Shown here piece by piece: positions 24,071-36,150 of a stretch of DNA of 64,000 nucleotides (its first letter is position 1; each line of letters opens with the position of its first letter). The translations under genes were made by a program, and so were the position numbers. Source of the DNA: Cephalopachus bancanus (taxonomy: Eukaryota > Chordata > Mammalia > Primates > Tarsiidae); NCBI GenBank assembly GCA_027257055.1, contig JAPVLO010000003.1, positions 6,637,501 through 6,701,500 on the forward strand, read 5' to 3'. The notes beneath the pieces are model-generated. The model had not been told where the DNA came from. It did not search any database and saw only the letters and a program-made list of their open reading frames with translations.

Positions 24071-27000
24071 TCATGATTTTGTTCTTCTATATGGCTGTGT
24101 AATATTCCATTGTTTATATGTACCACATTTTTCAAAAACAGTCCTCTTTGATGGGCAGCATGGTTGGTTCCATGTTCTTGCTATTGTGAACAATGCTGCA
24201 ATAAAAATACGTGTGCAGGTACCTTTTTTATAGAGTGGCCTGAGTTCTTTCGGGTATATTCTCAGTAGGGGGCTTGAGGGATCATATGGAAGGTCAACTT
24301 TTGGGAGCTTTAGGAATCGCCATACTGATTTCCACAGAGGTTGTACTAGTTTACACTCCCACCAACAGTGTAGAAGTGTTACCTTTTCACCACATCCTCT
24401 CCAGCATCTGTTATTTTTTGAGTTATTGATGATGGCCATTCTGACTAGAGTTAGGTGGTATCTCAGTGTAGTTTTAATTTTCATCTCCTTGATGACTAAT
24501 GGGCCTAAACATTTTTTCATATGTCTTTTGGCTGCTCATATGTCTTCTTTTGAGACGTGTCTGTTCATATCTTTAGCCCACTTTGCAATGGGGCTCTTTG
24601 TTTGTTTGTTTTTTACTTTTCAGCACATTTGAGTTCCTTGTAGATCCTTGATGTTAGGCCTTTGTCAGACATGGAGTTGTCAAATAGTTTTTCCCAGTCT
24701 GTGGGCTGTCTTCGTGCTCTCTCAATGGTTTATTTGGCTTTGTGGAAGGATGTCAGATTGATGAGGTCCAACTTGTCTATCTTATCTCTTATGACATGGA
24801 CACTTGGGATTTTGGTCAGGAATTGGTTGCTACTTTCAATTTCCATAAGAGTGTCTCCTGCATTTTCTAAGGTTCTTATAGTTTGAGGTTTTACATTTAG
24901 GTCTGTGATCAATTTAGAGTTAATTTCTATGTATGGGGAGAGGTAGGGGTTCTGTTTCAATATTGTGCATATGGTCAGCCAGTTTTCCCAGCATCATTTA
25001 ATGAATAGGTTCTCCTCACCCCAGTAGTGGGTAGTGGAAGTTTTGTCAAAGATGAGTTGGTTGAGAAATTGAGGTTTTGCTTCTGGAATCTCAATTCTAT
25101 TCCATTGGTCTATATGCCTGTTCTTGTACCAATACCAGCCTGTTTTGATTATTGTAGCTTTATAGTGTAGTTTAAAGTCTGGGAGTGTGATGCCTCCTGC
25201 TTTGTTTTTTTTTGCTGAGGATTGTTTTGATTATTCTTGGTCATTTATGTTTCCATATGAATTCCTTATTGTTTTTTCTCAGTCTGAGAAGAATGTTGCT
25301 GGTAATTTGATGGGTATTATATTAAATCTGTAGATTGCCTTAAGTAAAATGACATCTTAACAATGTTTTGTCTTCTAATTCATGAGCATGGAATATTTTT
25401 GCACTTGTTTATGTCATCTTTGATTTCTTAGAGCAGTGTTTTGTTAGTTTCATTGTAAAGGTCTTGTACATCTCTGGTTAGGAAGATGCCAAAGTATTTA
25501 ATTTTTGTGTATGCTATTTTAAATGAAATTATGATTTTTATTTGGGTTTCTGTTTGTTTATTATTGGTGTAATGAAATGAGATTGTCTTTTGTACATTTA
25601 TTTTATACCCTGAGACTTTGCCAAAGTCCTTTATCAGTGCCAGGTGGCTTTCTACAGATTCTGTTGGGTTATCAAGATATATAATTATGTCTTCTGCAAA
25701 GAGAGGTAACTTGACTTCCTCTTTTCCTATCTGGATACATGTGATAGCCTTCTTTTCTCTGATTGCTCTAGCCAGGACTTTCAAAACTATATTGAACAGG
25801 AGGGGTAAGAGTGGACATGCTTGTCTTGTCCAGTTTTCAGGGGAGATTATTCCAATTTTTGTCTGTTTAGGAGTATGCAGCTGTGGGTTTCCTGTAGATG
25901 GCTTTTACTATTTTGAGGTATGTTCCACATATGCCTAGATGTTCGAGGATTTTTATCAAGAAGATGTGCTGGATTTTATCAAAAGCTTTTTCTCCATCTA
26001 ATGATATAATCATGTGGTCTTTGTTTTTACATCTGTTGATGTATTTAATTACATCTATGGTCTTATAAATGTTGAACTATCCTTGCATCCTGGGAAGGAA
26101 GCCTACTTGGTCATGATGGATGATTTTTGAAATATGTTGTTGAATCCAAATTGGTAGGATCGCGTCGAGAATTTTAGCATCTATGTTCATCATAGATATT
26201 GGCCTGTAGTTCTCTTTCTTTGTTGGGTCTTTACCTGGCTTGGGTATCAATGTGATGTTAGCTTCATAAAATGATTTGGGTGAGTGCCATTTTTCTCAGT
26301 CACCTGGAAAACTTTCAGTAGGATTGGTAACATTTCTTCCTTGTATGTTTTGTAGAATTCTGCTGGAATGTCATCTGGTTCAGGTCTTTTTTTTTGGTAG
26401 TTTTCTTATGACATAATCAATTTCCTTGATTGTTATTGGTCTATTTAGGGTCTCAGTGTCTTCTTGTTTCAACCTAGGGAGATTGTGTGATGACAGAAAG
26501 TCCTCCATTTCCCTTAGGTTTTCAAGTTTGTTTCCATACAGTTGTAAATAGAAGTCTCTGATAATCTTTTATATTTCTTCTGGGTCAGTTGTGACTTCAT
26601 CTTGTGTGTTCCTGATTATGTTTATTTGAACTTTTTCTCTCTTTTCCTTGGCAGTCTGGCTAAAGGACCATCTATCTTTTATGCTTTCAAAGAACCAGCT
26701 TTTTGTTTCACTGATTTTTTTTTTTTTTGAGTTGGAGTCTCACTCAGTCACCCAGACTGGAATGCAGTGGCTGCTCCTGACCACTGCAGCCTTGACCTGC
26801 TGGGCTTCAGCGATCCTTCTGCCTCAGCCTTTCAAGTAGCTGGAACTACAGGCACGTGCTACCATGCCTGGCGGATTTTTGATTTATTGCAGAGATGAGG
26901 TCTCGCCAAGTTGCCCAGGCAGGTCTTGAACCCGCAGGCTCAGGCAATCCACTCACCTCAGCCTCCCAAAGCACAGGATTACAGGCTGAGTCACCGAGCC

Positions 27001-28079
27001 TGGCTTTTCATTGATTTTTCTGTATTATCATTTTGTATTCAATGTCCTGGATTTGGGCTTTTACTTTGGTGATCTGATTTATTCTGCTAAAGTTAGGGCT
27101 TTGGTGGTCTTGCATTTCCAGCTTCCTTAGGTGACTTGTTAGACTGTTAACTTGTGATCTTTCCATTTTCTTCATTTGTGTTTGTAAAGATATGAATTCT
27201 CCTCTTACTACTGATTTCATGGCATCCCAGAGGTTTTGGTAAGATGTTTCTTCATTTTCATTTGTTTCTAGGTAACTTTTAATCTCTGTTTTGATTTCAT
27301 CATTGACCCAGGCGTTGCTTAGCATCATACATTTTAGTGTTCATGTCTTTGTGGGCTTTGTTGGAACTTTGTTGGTGTTGACATTTTTATTCCACTGTGG
27401 TCTGAGAAGGTGCATGGCAAAATTTCAGTCTTATGAAATTTGCTTGTGTTTGATTTATGGCCAATGATGTGTTTGATCTTGGAGTATGTTCCATGTGGTG
27501 ATGAGTAGAATGTATATTCTGTGATCTTTGGATGGAGTGTTCTGTAGGTATCAGTTAGGTCCATTTGTTCAAAAGTCTCACTGAGGTTCCAGATCTCCTT
27601 GGGGTTTTTTTTGTCTTGATGATCTGTCCAGGGTTGTGAGTGGGGTATTAAAGTCCCCGACTATGATGGTGTTAGAGTCACTCTCTTTTGAAGTTTCCAT
27701 ACAAGCTGCTTTATGAACTTCGGTGCTCCTTTGTTGGGTGCATATATGTTTAGGATAGATATTTCTTATTGATGTATTGAAACTTTTATCATTATATAGT
27801 GACCTTCTTCATCTTTTCAATATTTGATAGCTTAAAGGGTATTTTGTCTGAGATTAAAATTGCAACTCCAGCTATCCTTTGTGTTCCATTTGCCTGAAAT
27901 TTTGTTTCCCATCCTTTTACTTTGAATCTGTGAGTGTCCTTTCTGGTGAGATGAGTCTCTTGGAGACAATATATTATTTTATGATATTTTATACATTTTG
28001 CATTCTGTCTTTTCAGTGGTGCTTTTAGTTCATTCACATTCAGGCCAACTATTGAAATGTGAGAGTTTATCCCTGTCAT
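24071..28079 (-). pseudogene. L1 #2 ORF2 remnant (endonuclease/reverse transcriptase)
   Basis: The start MTGINSHISIVGLNVNEL is at 28079, and the apurinic endonuclease block follows (QETHLTRKDTHRFK; VAILISDKIPFK) in 27792-28079. Reverse transcriptase motifs lie downstream, with the catalytic box read as FAEDIII in 25428-25784, so the first catalytic Asp is Glu. The C-terminal piece 24071-24520 has a cysteine/histidine arrangement [18 protein letters not shown] typical of the ORF2 C-terminal Zn knuckle. An Alu splits it at 26715-27004. Net length is about 1,240 codons. Frameshifts and stops disable it. Confidence 0.88.
26715..27004 (-). mobile_element. Alu, lineage-specific dimer, nested in L1 #2
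   Basis: Antisense full-length dimer with the long left-arm form. Several CpGs are decayed to TG/CA, so it is older than the copies at 4180 or 53693. TTTCACTGATTTTT before and TTTCATTGATTTTT after are the target-site duplication. Confidence 0.96.
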
Positions 28080-28109
28080 GGGGTTCTTTTAGAGGTGGTG
28101 TTGATCCTA

Positions 28110-29131
28110 TTTTTTAGTTGTGTTTCTTTTGTTTTTTGGGTTGATTCATGTGTGTTTTCAGACTTTTTCCTGCAGTCTTGTGAAGATTGTTGTTCTTTTT
28201 TCCCTTTCTTCTGTGTTCAATAATTTCTTAAGTGTTTCTTATAGGGCTGGCCTAGAGGCAACGTAAGTTTTTAGGGATTGAATGTCTGGGAAAGATTTTA
28301 ATTCTCCCTCACTGATGAAGCTTAGTTTAGCTGGGTAGGTAATTCTGGGTTGAAATTGATTGTCTTTGAGGACTTTGAAGATTGGGCTCCAAGTTCTCCT
28401 AGCCAGAAGGGTTTCTGTAGATAAATCTGCTGCTATTCTAATTTGTCTTCCCCAACGAAGGTAGTCTGACTGTTTTCTTTTGCCGCCTTTAGGATTTTTT
28501 CTTTTGTACCTACTTTGTTTAAGTGAATTATTATGTGTCTGGGAGTTGGTCTTCTCATTTGTTGTCTTGCAGGGGTTCTCTGAATCTCTTGTGTTGAAAT
28601 TTTCATGTCACTGATTAGATGAGGGAAGTTTTCTTGAATAATTTCATGGAATGTTTGCTCCAGGGTTGTCTCTGCCTCTTTTTCTGCCTCAGGAAGTCCA
28701 ATTACTCTAAGGTTCAGTCTCTTGAAGTAATTGCTCATCTCTTTAAGGTTTTTTTCTGTCTTTTTAAACTTCTTTTCTATGGTTTGGACAGTGGGTTAGT
28801 TCTGTATTTTGGTCCTCAAGCTCTGAGATTCTTTCTTCTTCTTGGCTAATTCTGCTTTCCGTGCTTATTAGTTTTGCTATTCATTTTAATCACAGTATTC
28901 TTCTGTTATTTTAGTTATCAACTCCTTCCTATTTTCTTCTTGTCTCTCCTCAATTCTTTTTATTCTATTAGTCTTGATGTCTGGGTTTGTAGTATGTGAC
29001 CATTCATTTTGGGGGCTCTTCATTGTTTGCATTCTGAAGTCTGTTTTCTCAGTGTCTGATCTCCCAGGGGTTTGTGTGAGACCTATATTTTTCTTTTGGT
29101 TTTTCTTCATTGTGTAGATTTTCCTCCTCAC
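28110..29131 (-). pseudogene. L1 #2 ORF1 remnant
   Basis: The N-terminal piece 28886-29131 contains NIGLTQTPGRSDTEKTDF and then a charged KRIEERQEENRKEL stretch, consistent with the coiled coil. The second piece, 28433-28738, carries the RNA-binding core (LRVIGLPEAEKE; RPTPRHIIIHL; KEKILKAAKE), the conserved landmarks of L1 ORF1p. At least one frameshift separates the pieces and further stops follow. The C-terminal limit is approximate. Confidence 0.85.
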
Positions 29132-30750
29132 TTTTTCCCTTTTTCCCCCCTCTTGTTTAATTTATTTTTCAGGAGTGGCAGGGTTTCTTTTACTTCTGTT
29201 TGCTTGATCTATTCTTTCTTGTGTGGATCCCTTAGCTTTGTTTACTTCTGGAGGTTGACTCTGAGTTGAGAGTTGTGTTTTGTTTTTGTTTTGTTTTTTG
29301 TTTTTTGTTTTTTGCAGTTTTGAGATTGAATTGAAGGGGAAGCTGTGATTCAAAATCTGTCTGCAGATCACAGTATCCACCGACAAGTATATGAATACCC
29401 TGGTACCTACTTCTCACTGCCTTGCAATCTGCCCACGCAGTGGGGTAATAGGTTTACTCCCTGAAAATAAAATGTGGTAAGAAAAAGGAAAGGAATGGAA
29501 CAGGGGTGGGGAGGAAGAGGAAGGTGGGGAGTGAGAAGAGTAAGAGGGAAAATAGACAAATGTACCAACTAATAAATGAAAAGACACACAAAGACAGAAA
29601 AGAGCAAGAAAAAAACCCACAAAAAACAAAATACTAAAGCATACAGACACACAAGCTAATCAACCTCTTTATTGATACTATTCCCTTACACAAGCATGAA
29701 GTCTAAAGAATTTTTTAAAAATCAGTAAACTAACAGAAGTAAAGCTAGTACTTAAATGCTATCAACAACAGTAAGAAGAGAGAAAAAAGAGGAAAAAAAG
29801 AAAAAAGATAATTAAAGCAAACATACTAAGAATACAAATAGAAAAAATAAAGACAAGGGAACCAAGCACGCTCTTAGCTCATTCCTCTCAGTCCAATGTC
29901 CTTTCAGCTCTGATCTCTAGTTCTCATTGCAGGCTGGTAGGATCTGATGCCCAAGGCCTGGTGTGGGGATAGGTTTGATCAGATCTAAGCTCAGTCTTCT
30001 TGCTGCCTGAGAAGTCTGCCATTCAAATCTGAGCTGTGTTGGATCTAGCATGGGAGAAGGGTATCTGTCTCTCTCAGTTTGATTTTATTACTTCAGATCT
30101 CAAGCTGGAGTTGGGTGGAGCTGGGTGGAGCCAGTGTGCTGGGTGGGTCAATGCAGTCTCTGATTGATCTCAGGGCTCTAGCTGTTCTCTGACCCACCCA
30201 CCAGGCCAAACTGGCAAAGGCCAGAGTGTGGGACAGCCAGGAGCCACAGATCAGTGTGGCACTGGGTGGCTCAGACAGGGCGGAGATGTGCAGCAGGAAT
30301 AGGGGACTGGAGCTCCCTGGGCCTGGAATTGAGGGCAGTCTTGGGCAGGGGGAGGGAGCAACTGCCGGAAGGAACTGCAGCCTCTTCAATAGTGCAGTGC
30401 GTAGAAAGAACACCACAGACGGAATCTAGAGCCAATCCAGGTGGGGCAGTGACTGGAAGGGAGTGCGGCCGTGGCTGAGCCAGCAGTGCAGTGCATGGAA
30501 TCAAGGGCCTCCAGCCCACAGGCCAATGTGGCCAGCAGCAGCGCCAGCAATGGTGGCAGCTGCGGTGGAGAACAGAGCAGTGTGTGGGGCATTTTCTGCC
30601 ATCCCTCAGACCTGTGCTGTTGGCCAAAGAGCAGACTGGCAGTGGCGGGAGCAGGAGGCAATGGGGGACAGCAAGAGTCCCTATGGTCACTTGATTTCAC
30701 AGAGAGTCTCACAGATCAACCTGCCCCTTCGCCATCTTGCCAGAGCCATC
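29132..30750 (-). promoter_or_regulatory. L1 #2 5'UTR / internal promoter region
   Basis: About 1.6 kb from the L1 5' end to ORF1. The outer part (30100-30720) is GC-rich with CpG and CAGCAGC/GGTGGCAGC runs and stays open in several frames on both strands. The inner part has a purine-rich + strand tract at 29470-29560 equivalent to that in L1 #1. A (GTTTT)n-like tract lies at 29275-29315. Promoter function is inferred from location. Confidence 0.7.
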
Positions 30751-30768
30751 AAGTTAGGATACTTTCTT
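30751..30768. repeat. target-site duplication, right copy, L1 #2
   Basis: Partner of the repeat at 23736-23754. Confidence 0.88.
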
Positions 30769-30892
30769 CCTTTAGTTGAGTCACTTATTCCAAGATTTTA
30801 TTTGTGACTACTTGTTGAGTAAATGCCTTATCTAGACACAGTCCATAATTGTTATTCAATTTTTCCTGCAAACACATAAGAGTTCTGTTCTT

Positions 30893-31221
30893 GGCTGGGC
30901 ATGGTGGCTTAGTCTGTAATCCCAGCACTTTGGGAGGCTGAGGCAAGAGGATTGTCTGAGCCTAGGGAGTAGAGACGAGCCTAGGCAAGTTTATGAGACC
31001 TTGTCTCTGCAATAAATTATACACACACATTAGAAAAACAAAACAAAACAAAACAAAAAACTAGGCAGGCATGGTGGCATGCATCTGTAGCCCCAACTAG
31101 TCAGAAGGCTGAGGTGGAAGGATCACCTAAGCCCAGCAGGTCTAAGCTGCTGTGGCAGTGAGTGTGCCACTGCACTCTAGCCTGGGAAATAAGAGTGAGA
31201 TTCCAATTTCAAAAAAAACAA
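30893..31221 (+). mobile_element. Older Alu dimer with expanded linker
   Basis: GGCTGGGCATGGTGGCTTAG starts the left arm. The linker AATAAATTATACACACACA is followed by an (AAAAC)n expansion. The right arm has lost the stem (GCTGTGGCAGTGAGTGTGCC). AAGAGTTCTGTTCTT before and AAGAGTTCTACTCTT after are the target-site duplication. It appears to be an ancestor-like member of the local family: linker AATAAAT is present, hairpin and CCCGC changes are not. Confidence 0.94.
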
Positions 31222-31694
31222 AAGAGTTCTACTCTTTAACTCAAGCTCATTACCTGCTCTATTAGGGTACAATGCCATAAGTGTTGAGAGATTCTTTGTA
31301 GCAATTCTTATGTCTCCAATTATAATGCTATAATAAATATAGTATTTAGACCATGATGCCAAGTATTTTTTCTGAATTCATATGAAATTGCAATCACTTC
31401 CATGCCACTTCTTTTGCTAATGATTTTCAGCTACCAACTAGATATGACTTGCTAATCTAACAATAGCAAGTTCTAAGCTCAGTATTACCCTTTCTTTCTA
31501 GTTCCATCTTGTCTTATTCTGTCTGAATTAACATTATAGAACCAACACTTGAATCTGATGATAGGACGTGTAAATTTTGAAGGATATTATTCCTTAAGGC
31601 TTCAATCTCTAAAGTCAATCATTTTTAACCAGTTCACAGAAAAAGGAAAGTAAATAAATTATATTTATATTAATTTTTAACATTTAACTCCTAC
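31222..31694. other. unassigned DNA
   Basis: No feature recognised. Confidence 0.5.
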
Positions 31695-32036
31695 ATTCTT
31701 ACTTTCCAGGATTTTTTCTTCTAATTTGTTTGAGTTCCTTGTAGATCCTGGATGTTAGGCCTTTGTCAGATGTATAGCTTGCAATTTTTTTTTTGCTGTT
31801 ACTGTGCAAAAACTTCAATCTTAGCTTTTGTTACATTTACTTTTGAGGACCTGGCATAAAATTATTGCCTACTTCAATGTCCAGAGGTATGTTCCTTAAG
31901 TTTGCTTCTAAGATTCTCATAGTTTGAGGTATTACATTTAAGTCCTTGATCCATTTTTAGTTAATTTTTTATATGGTGTTAGGTAAAGGTACAGTTCCAT
32001 GCTTCTGCATGTGGCTAACCTGTGGTCAACATCATG
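31695..32036 (-). mobile_element. L1 ORF2 3' segment, inverted relative to its neighbour
   Basis: Antisense L1 text (TTGTAGATCCTGGATGTTAG; ATTACATTTAAGTCCTTGAT) equivalent to the late ORF2 region. It meets the oppositely oriented segment from 32037 at a sharp junction. No poly-T tail is seen on the left, so the 3' end is missing. Confidence 0.85.
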
Positions 32037-32945
32037 CTTAATCAGCAGAGCCTAAGAGCAAATACAAGGATGACCTCTCTCAGTCCTATTCAACAAAGTA
32101 CTGAAATTCTAGCCAGAGCAATCTGGCAAGAGAAAGAAATCAGGATATTCAAATAGGGAGGAAGGAAGCTAAGTTATCCCTCTTTGTGGATGATATGATT
32201 CTATATGCAGAAAACCCTAGAGAGTCTGTCAACAACTGTCTTGCATTGATAAATGACTTTGGTAGTCTCAGGATACCAAATCAGTGTGCAAAAGACATTT
32301 GCATTTCTATATACCAACAACAAGCAGGCTTCAAACCTAAGAAAAAACACAAGTCTATTCACAATAGTCACACACAAAAAAGAATAAAAGAAACACCTTG
32401 GCATCCACCTAACCAAATAAGTGGAAGTCCTTTACAATGAGAACTACAAAATGCTGCTCAAAGAAATCAAGGGTAATAAAAACAAATGAAAAAACATTCC
32501 ATGCTCATGAATTGGAAGAACCAATGTCTTCAAGATGTTCATACTACTCAAGGCAATCTACAGATAGGATGCAATTCTTATCAAATTATCAACATCATTT
32601 TTCATAGATCTAGAAAAACTAATACAGACATTCATATGGAAGCAAAAAAAAAAAAAAAAGAAGGATAGAAAGAAAGAAAGAAAAGAAAAGAAAAGAAAAG
32701 AAAAGAAAAGAAAAGAAAAGAAAAAAGGTCAAATAGTTACAGCAATTCTCAGTAAAAGGAATAAAGTTGCAGGCATTACACTTCCAGACTTTAAACTTTA
32801 CTACAAGGCTATAGTAACTAAGACAATATGGTACTGATACAGAAATATAAACCATAGACCAATGGAACTGGACATTAAACTGGAAATTAAACCATGGTCT
32901 CTCAACCAACCTTCTTCAACATAGTCATAAAAATAAACACAGGGG
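32037..32945 (+). mobile_element. L1 ORF2 middle segment, sense
   Basis: Sense reverse-transcriptase text with FVDDMILYAENPRES (about 32178-32225), then ARDICISIYQQQ-like and HIWKQK-like blocks. It ends near the ORF2 region just upstream of what the antisense segment 31695-32036 encodes, so the two form one L1 with a 5' inversion. A microsatellite interrupts it at 32643-32727. Confidence 0.88.
32643..32727. repeat. A-rich then (AAAAG)n microsatellite inside L1
   Basis: Sixteen or so A, then AAAG and AAAAG units, replacing the short A-run normally present after the GGAAGC codons of ORF2. It is a repeat expansion within the L1. Confidence 0.95.
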
Positions 32946-35900
32946 AAAGGAAACCATATTTATAGCACATGATGGTGGGAAAACTGACTAGTCATCTTTT
33001 TATTTTCCAACTGTGACTTTCACAGAACAAAAGTTGTTAATTTTAGTAAAGTTCAATTAGTTATTAATTGTTCTTTTGACACCTTGTGCAAAAAATATTT
33101 GCTTAACTAAAGATTTTAAGAAAATTTTTTTGCTATATTTTACTCTATTTCAAGTTAATTTATATTTATACATATGATGTTTAGTAAATTTAGAAGTTCA
33201 TGAAGCTTTATGTATGGATATCTAGTTGTTTCCAGTATAACTGTTGAAAAATACTACTTTCGTATTTTTTTCAAAAGTTTAACATATTGAGTACATCCAT
33301 TTCTAAATTTATTCTTTGATACTGTTGATCTATATGTTATCCTTCAGTGACTATTACAATGTCTACTTTTTATTGGTAAGTCTTAAATTGTTTTGTATTT
33401 TCTAACTTTGTCCTTTCTCAAAATTGTTTTAGCTATTCTTATTTTTTTATCTTTACAAGTTCTAGAATCAGCTTGTCTATAAAGTTTGTTATTTTTTTAA
33501 TTTTAAATGGGACTGTTTCAAACTTATACATCATTTCAGGGAGCATTGTTGTATTTGCTTATATTATTTCTTCAAATTCATAAAAAACACTATCTGATTT
33601 TACAAAAACTTTTTAATATATTTTTAATTCTCATTTTGTAGTTTTCACAAAGCAGAAATTGCACATATTTTGTTAGAGTCATACATATATATTTTATTGT
33701 TAAACGGTATTATTTTAAAAATCATTTTCAAATGATCATTGCTAAAGTATAGCGATATGGTTGATTCTTATATTGGGATCTTGTATCCTGTTAATTTCCT
33801 TTTTGGTTCTAAGAGGTATTTTTTTTTTTATTATCTTTACAAAGTAAACTACATCATCTGTGGATAGAAATAACTTTATCTCTTATTTTCACATCTAATT
33901 TTTTTTTTTTTTTGGTCTTATCTTGTTGCAGTTGCTGAATTTTCTATGAGATATACTTGGCTACTTCCTCATCTTGGGGAAATGTCCTCTAGTTCTTCAC
34001 AACTAAGTATGATGTTCCTTTGCTTTTTGATGATTTTATATATATATGTGTGTGTGTGTGTATATATATGCGCACACATATTATATATACCTTTTATTGT
34101 ATTGAAAAAGTTACCTTCTATTCAAGAATCAATATTAAATTTGTCAAATACATTTTCTGTATCTATTGATGGGATCTAATTTAATACTAATCACACTTTT
34201 TTCCTTATTTTTTCTGTTTTCTTTATTAATTCTGTTATTGCAATTAATTTTTTTAAGTGTGTAACTAGTCTTATATCCCTGGAATAAAATCTCCCAATTT
34301 AACATATTGCTGGTTTAGATTTATTAGTGTTTTATTAATAATTTTTGTCTCCTTTAATAATGGATAGTGTTCTATATTTTTAAATACCCCTTTTCTTTCT
34401 TCCATAAATGTATGGTAAGATTTGCCAGTGCAACCACAGCAGCCTAAAGTTTTATTTATTTATTTTTTGAAAGACTTAACAGTAGATTCTAGTTTTTTAA
34501 ATGATGAAAATCTATTTGAATAAATATTTTTTTATTGAGGGAATTGTGTTTTGACTTGTCAAAAATGTAGTCCATTGCATATGAATTGTCACATTTATGT
34601 GCCTAGATTCATTTATAGTATTCCCTTATTATTTTCAACTTTCTGATGTTAATAGTGATATCTTGTCTTTCAATCTGATACTGGTAATTTGTCTCCTGAC
34701 TCTATATTTGTTCATCTGGGCAGAGGCTTATTAACTGTTTCAAAGAACCAGCTTTTGGTGCAATTGATTGTCTTTATTGGTTTCTATTTGTATGTCCATT
34801 ATTCCCTTTTCTTCCTCTTTTGGGTTTATTTTGCTCTTCAGAGTCTAGATTAGTAAAATGGAAGGTTTATTATAACTTGTTATCTCTTCTAATACAAACA
34901 TTAAGCAAATAGGAATTATATACTAAACACTTATTTTGCTCTATTTCATACAACCTGAGAAAAAAATTAAAATTAAAACCTACTTTGAATTATATAGACT
35001 TATTTGTTATCTTCAAATTTGGGGGGCTTTTCCATATATCATTCTAATTTTGGTGTCTTGTTCTTTTATATTATGGTCACAGATCATATTCTGAAAATTT
35101 TTAATTCTTTTACATTTAGTTATATTTGTTTTGTAACCAAGAATATATTCTATATTGGCGAATAAGACACATGCAAGTGAGAATAATTTTCCTTCTGCTT
35201 TTGTAGCATTCTAAAAATGTTAATTAGATAATATTATATATTGATATTGTTCATTATTTTTACTGCCAGATTTTCTTCTATACAGTCTATTTATTATTTA
35301 GAGAAAAATATTTAACTCTTCAAGTTTACCTGTGAATTTGTTTCTTTCTTCTTATAATTCTATCAGTTTTCTATCCCATATACGTTAAAGCTGTGTCTCA
35401 AGGAGCATGCACACTGAAGGTTGCTAAGTCTTTGGAAAGTCATGAAAGTTTTAGCACTATGGTGAATAATTCCATATGTTCTATTTTTCTTGTTCTAACT
35501 TGTTTTATCTGACAGTGCTATAGTCATTGTAGCTTTATGAAAATTAGTTTTTACATAATACACCTATTTTTATTTTTGTTTGTATGTTACCTATATTATT
35601 ATTTCTACTATATTTATTTTATACAACATATAGTTTTTTAAAAATGTAATCCAAACTATAAATCTCTTTTTAAATAATGCAGTTTGAACATTTATATTTA
35701 TTTAACTATTGACATCATTATTTTAGGCCCACATTTTATTTAGTTTCTCCTTGCCCCATTTCTTTTTCATCCTTCTGTTTCTTCTTTTCTGTTTCATTTT
35801 GTATTATTTAAATATTTTTAGAATTATAGATCGATTTATAAACTGGACTTTTCACTGTATATCTTTGTATCTATTTTATTCATGGTTACTCTAGGGGTTA

Positions 35901-36150
35901 TAATATACTTACTAGGTCTTACACTTACATAATCAACTTTGAATTACAATTTTATAATTTCAAATAATATATAGAAAATTTTTAAATTAGATATCTTTTC
36001 TGTTACTTGTCTATTCCCTTGAAGGTTTAGGTTTTTCTGGTTTTTGTCTGGCAGATAGTTGTAAAATATATCTTGGATACTTTGAATATAATGTTAATAA
36101 TCTTTTAATTCTGGTTCAATCTTTTGGTAATTGCTTAAATTTTTGTTTTA
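32946..36150 (-). mobile_element. Old antisense L1M-type LINE
   Basis: T-rich antisense LINE text: ACACCTTGTGCAAAAAATAT (33080), ATCTTGTATCCTGTTAATTT (33780), GTATCTATTGATGGGATCTA (34160), TATCCCTGGAATAAAATCTC (34275), CAAAGAACCAGCTTTTGGTG (34740) and CTATAGTCATTGTAGCTTTA (35517). These follow ORF2 from C-terminus to endonuclease in order. Strongly diverged, with no long frame. The right limit is approximate. Confidence 0.75.
34037..34089. repeat. TA/TG alternating microsatellite
   Basis: (TA)n-(TG)n-(TA)n followed by GCGCACACA. A purine-pyrimidine alternating tract within the old L1. Confidence 0.9.

Larger units (their letters stand above)
23755..30750 (-). mobile_element. Full-length L1 #2, antisense, inactive
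   Basis: A LINE-1 of about 7.0 kb with a nested Alu, bounded by a target-site duplication. The 5' end (right) reads GGCAAGATGGCGAAGGGG on the minus strand near 30740. A 1.6-kb 5'UTR, ORF1, ORF2 and 3'UTR follow in order. The 3' end near 23760 is A-rich on the L1 strand. The 3'UTR differs from L1 #1 (GAACCCCCGCCTGCAGG block, 23850), implying another subfamily. Coding frames are broken. Confidence 0.95.

Noticed and set aside
30271..30712. 139- and 108-codon frames in a GC-rich island
   Set aside because: They lie in the L1 #2 5'UTR; openness follows from GC-rich composition, no domain is recognisable, and L1 #1 does not keep the same frames.
15242..30750. Segmental duplication creating the two L1s
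   Set aside because: Each has its own distinct target-site duplication and different 3'UTR, so they are independent insertions.
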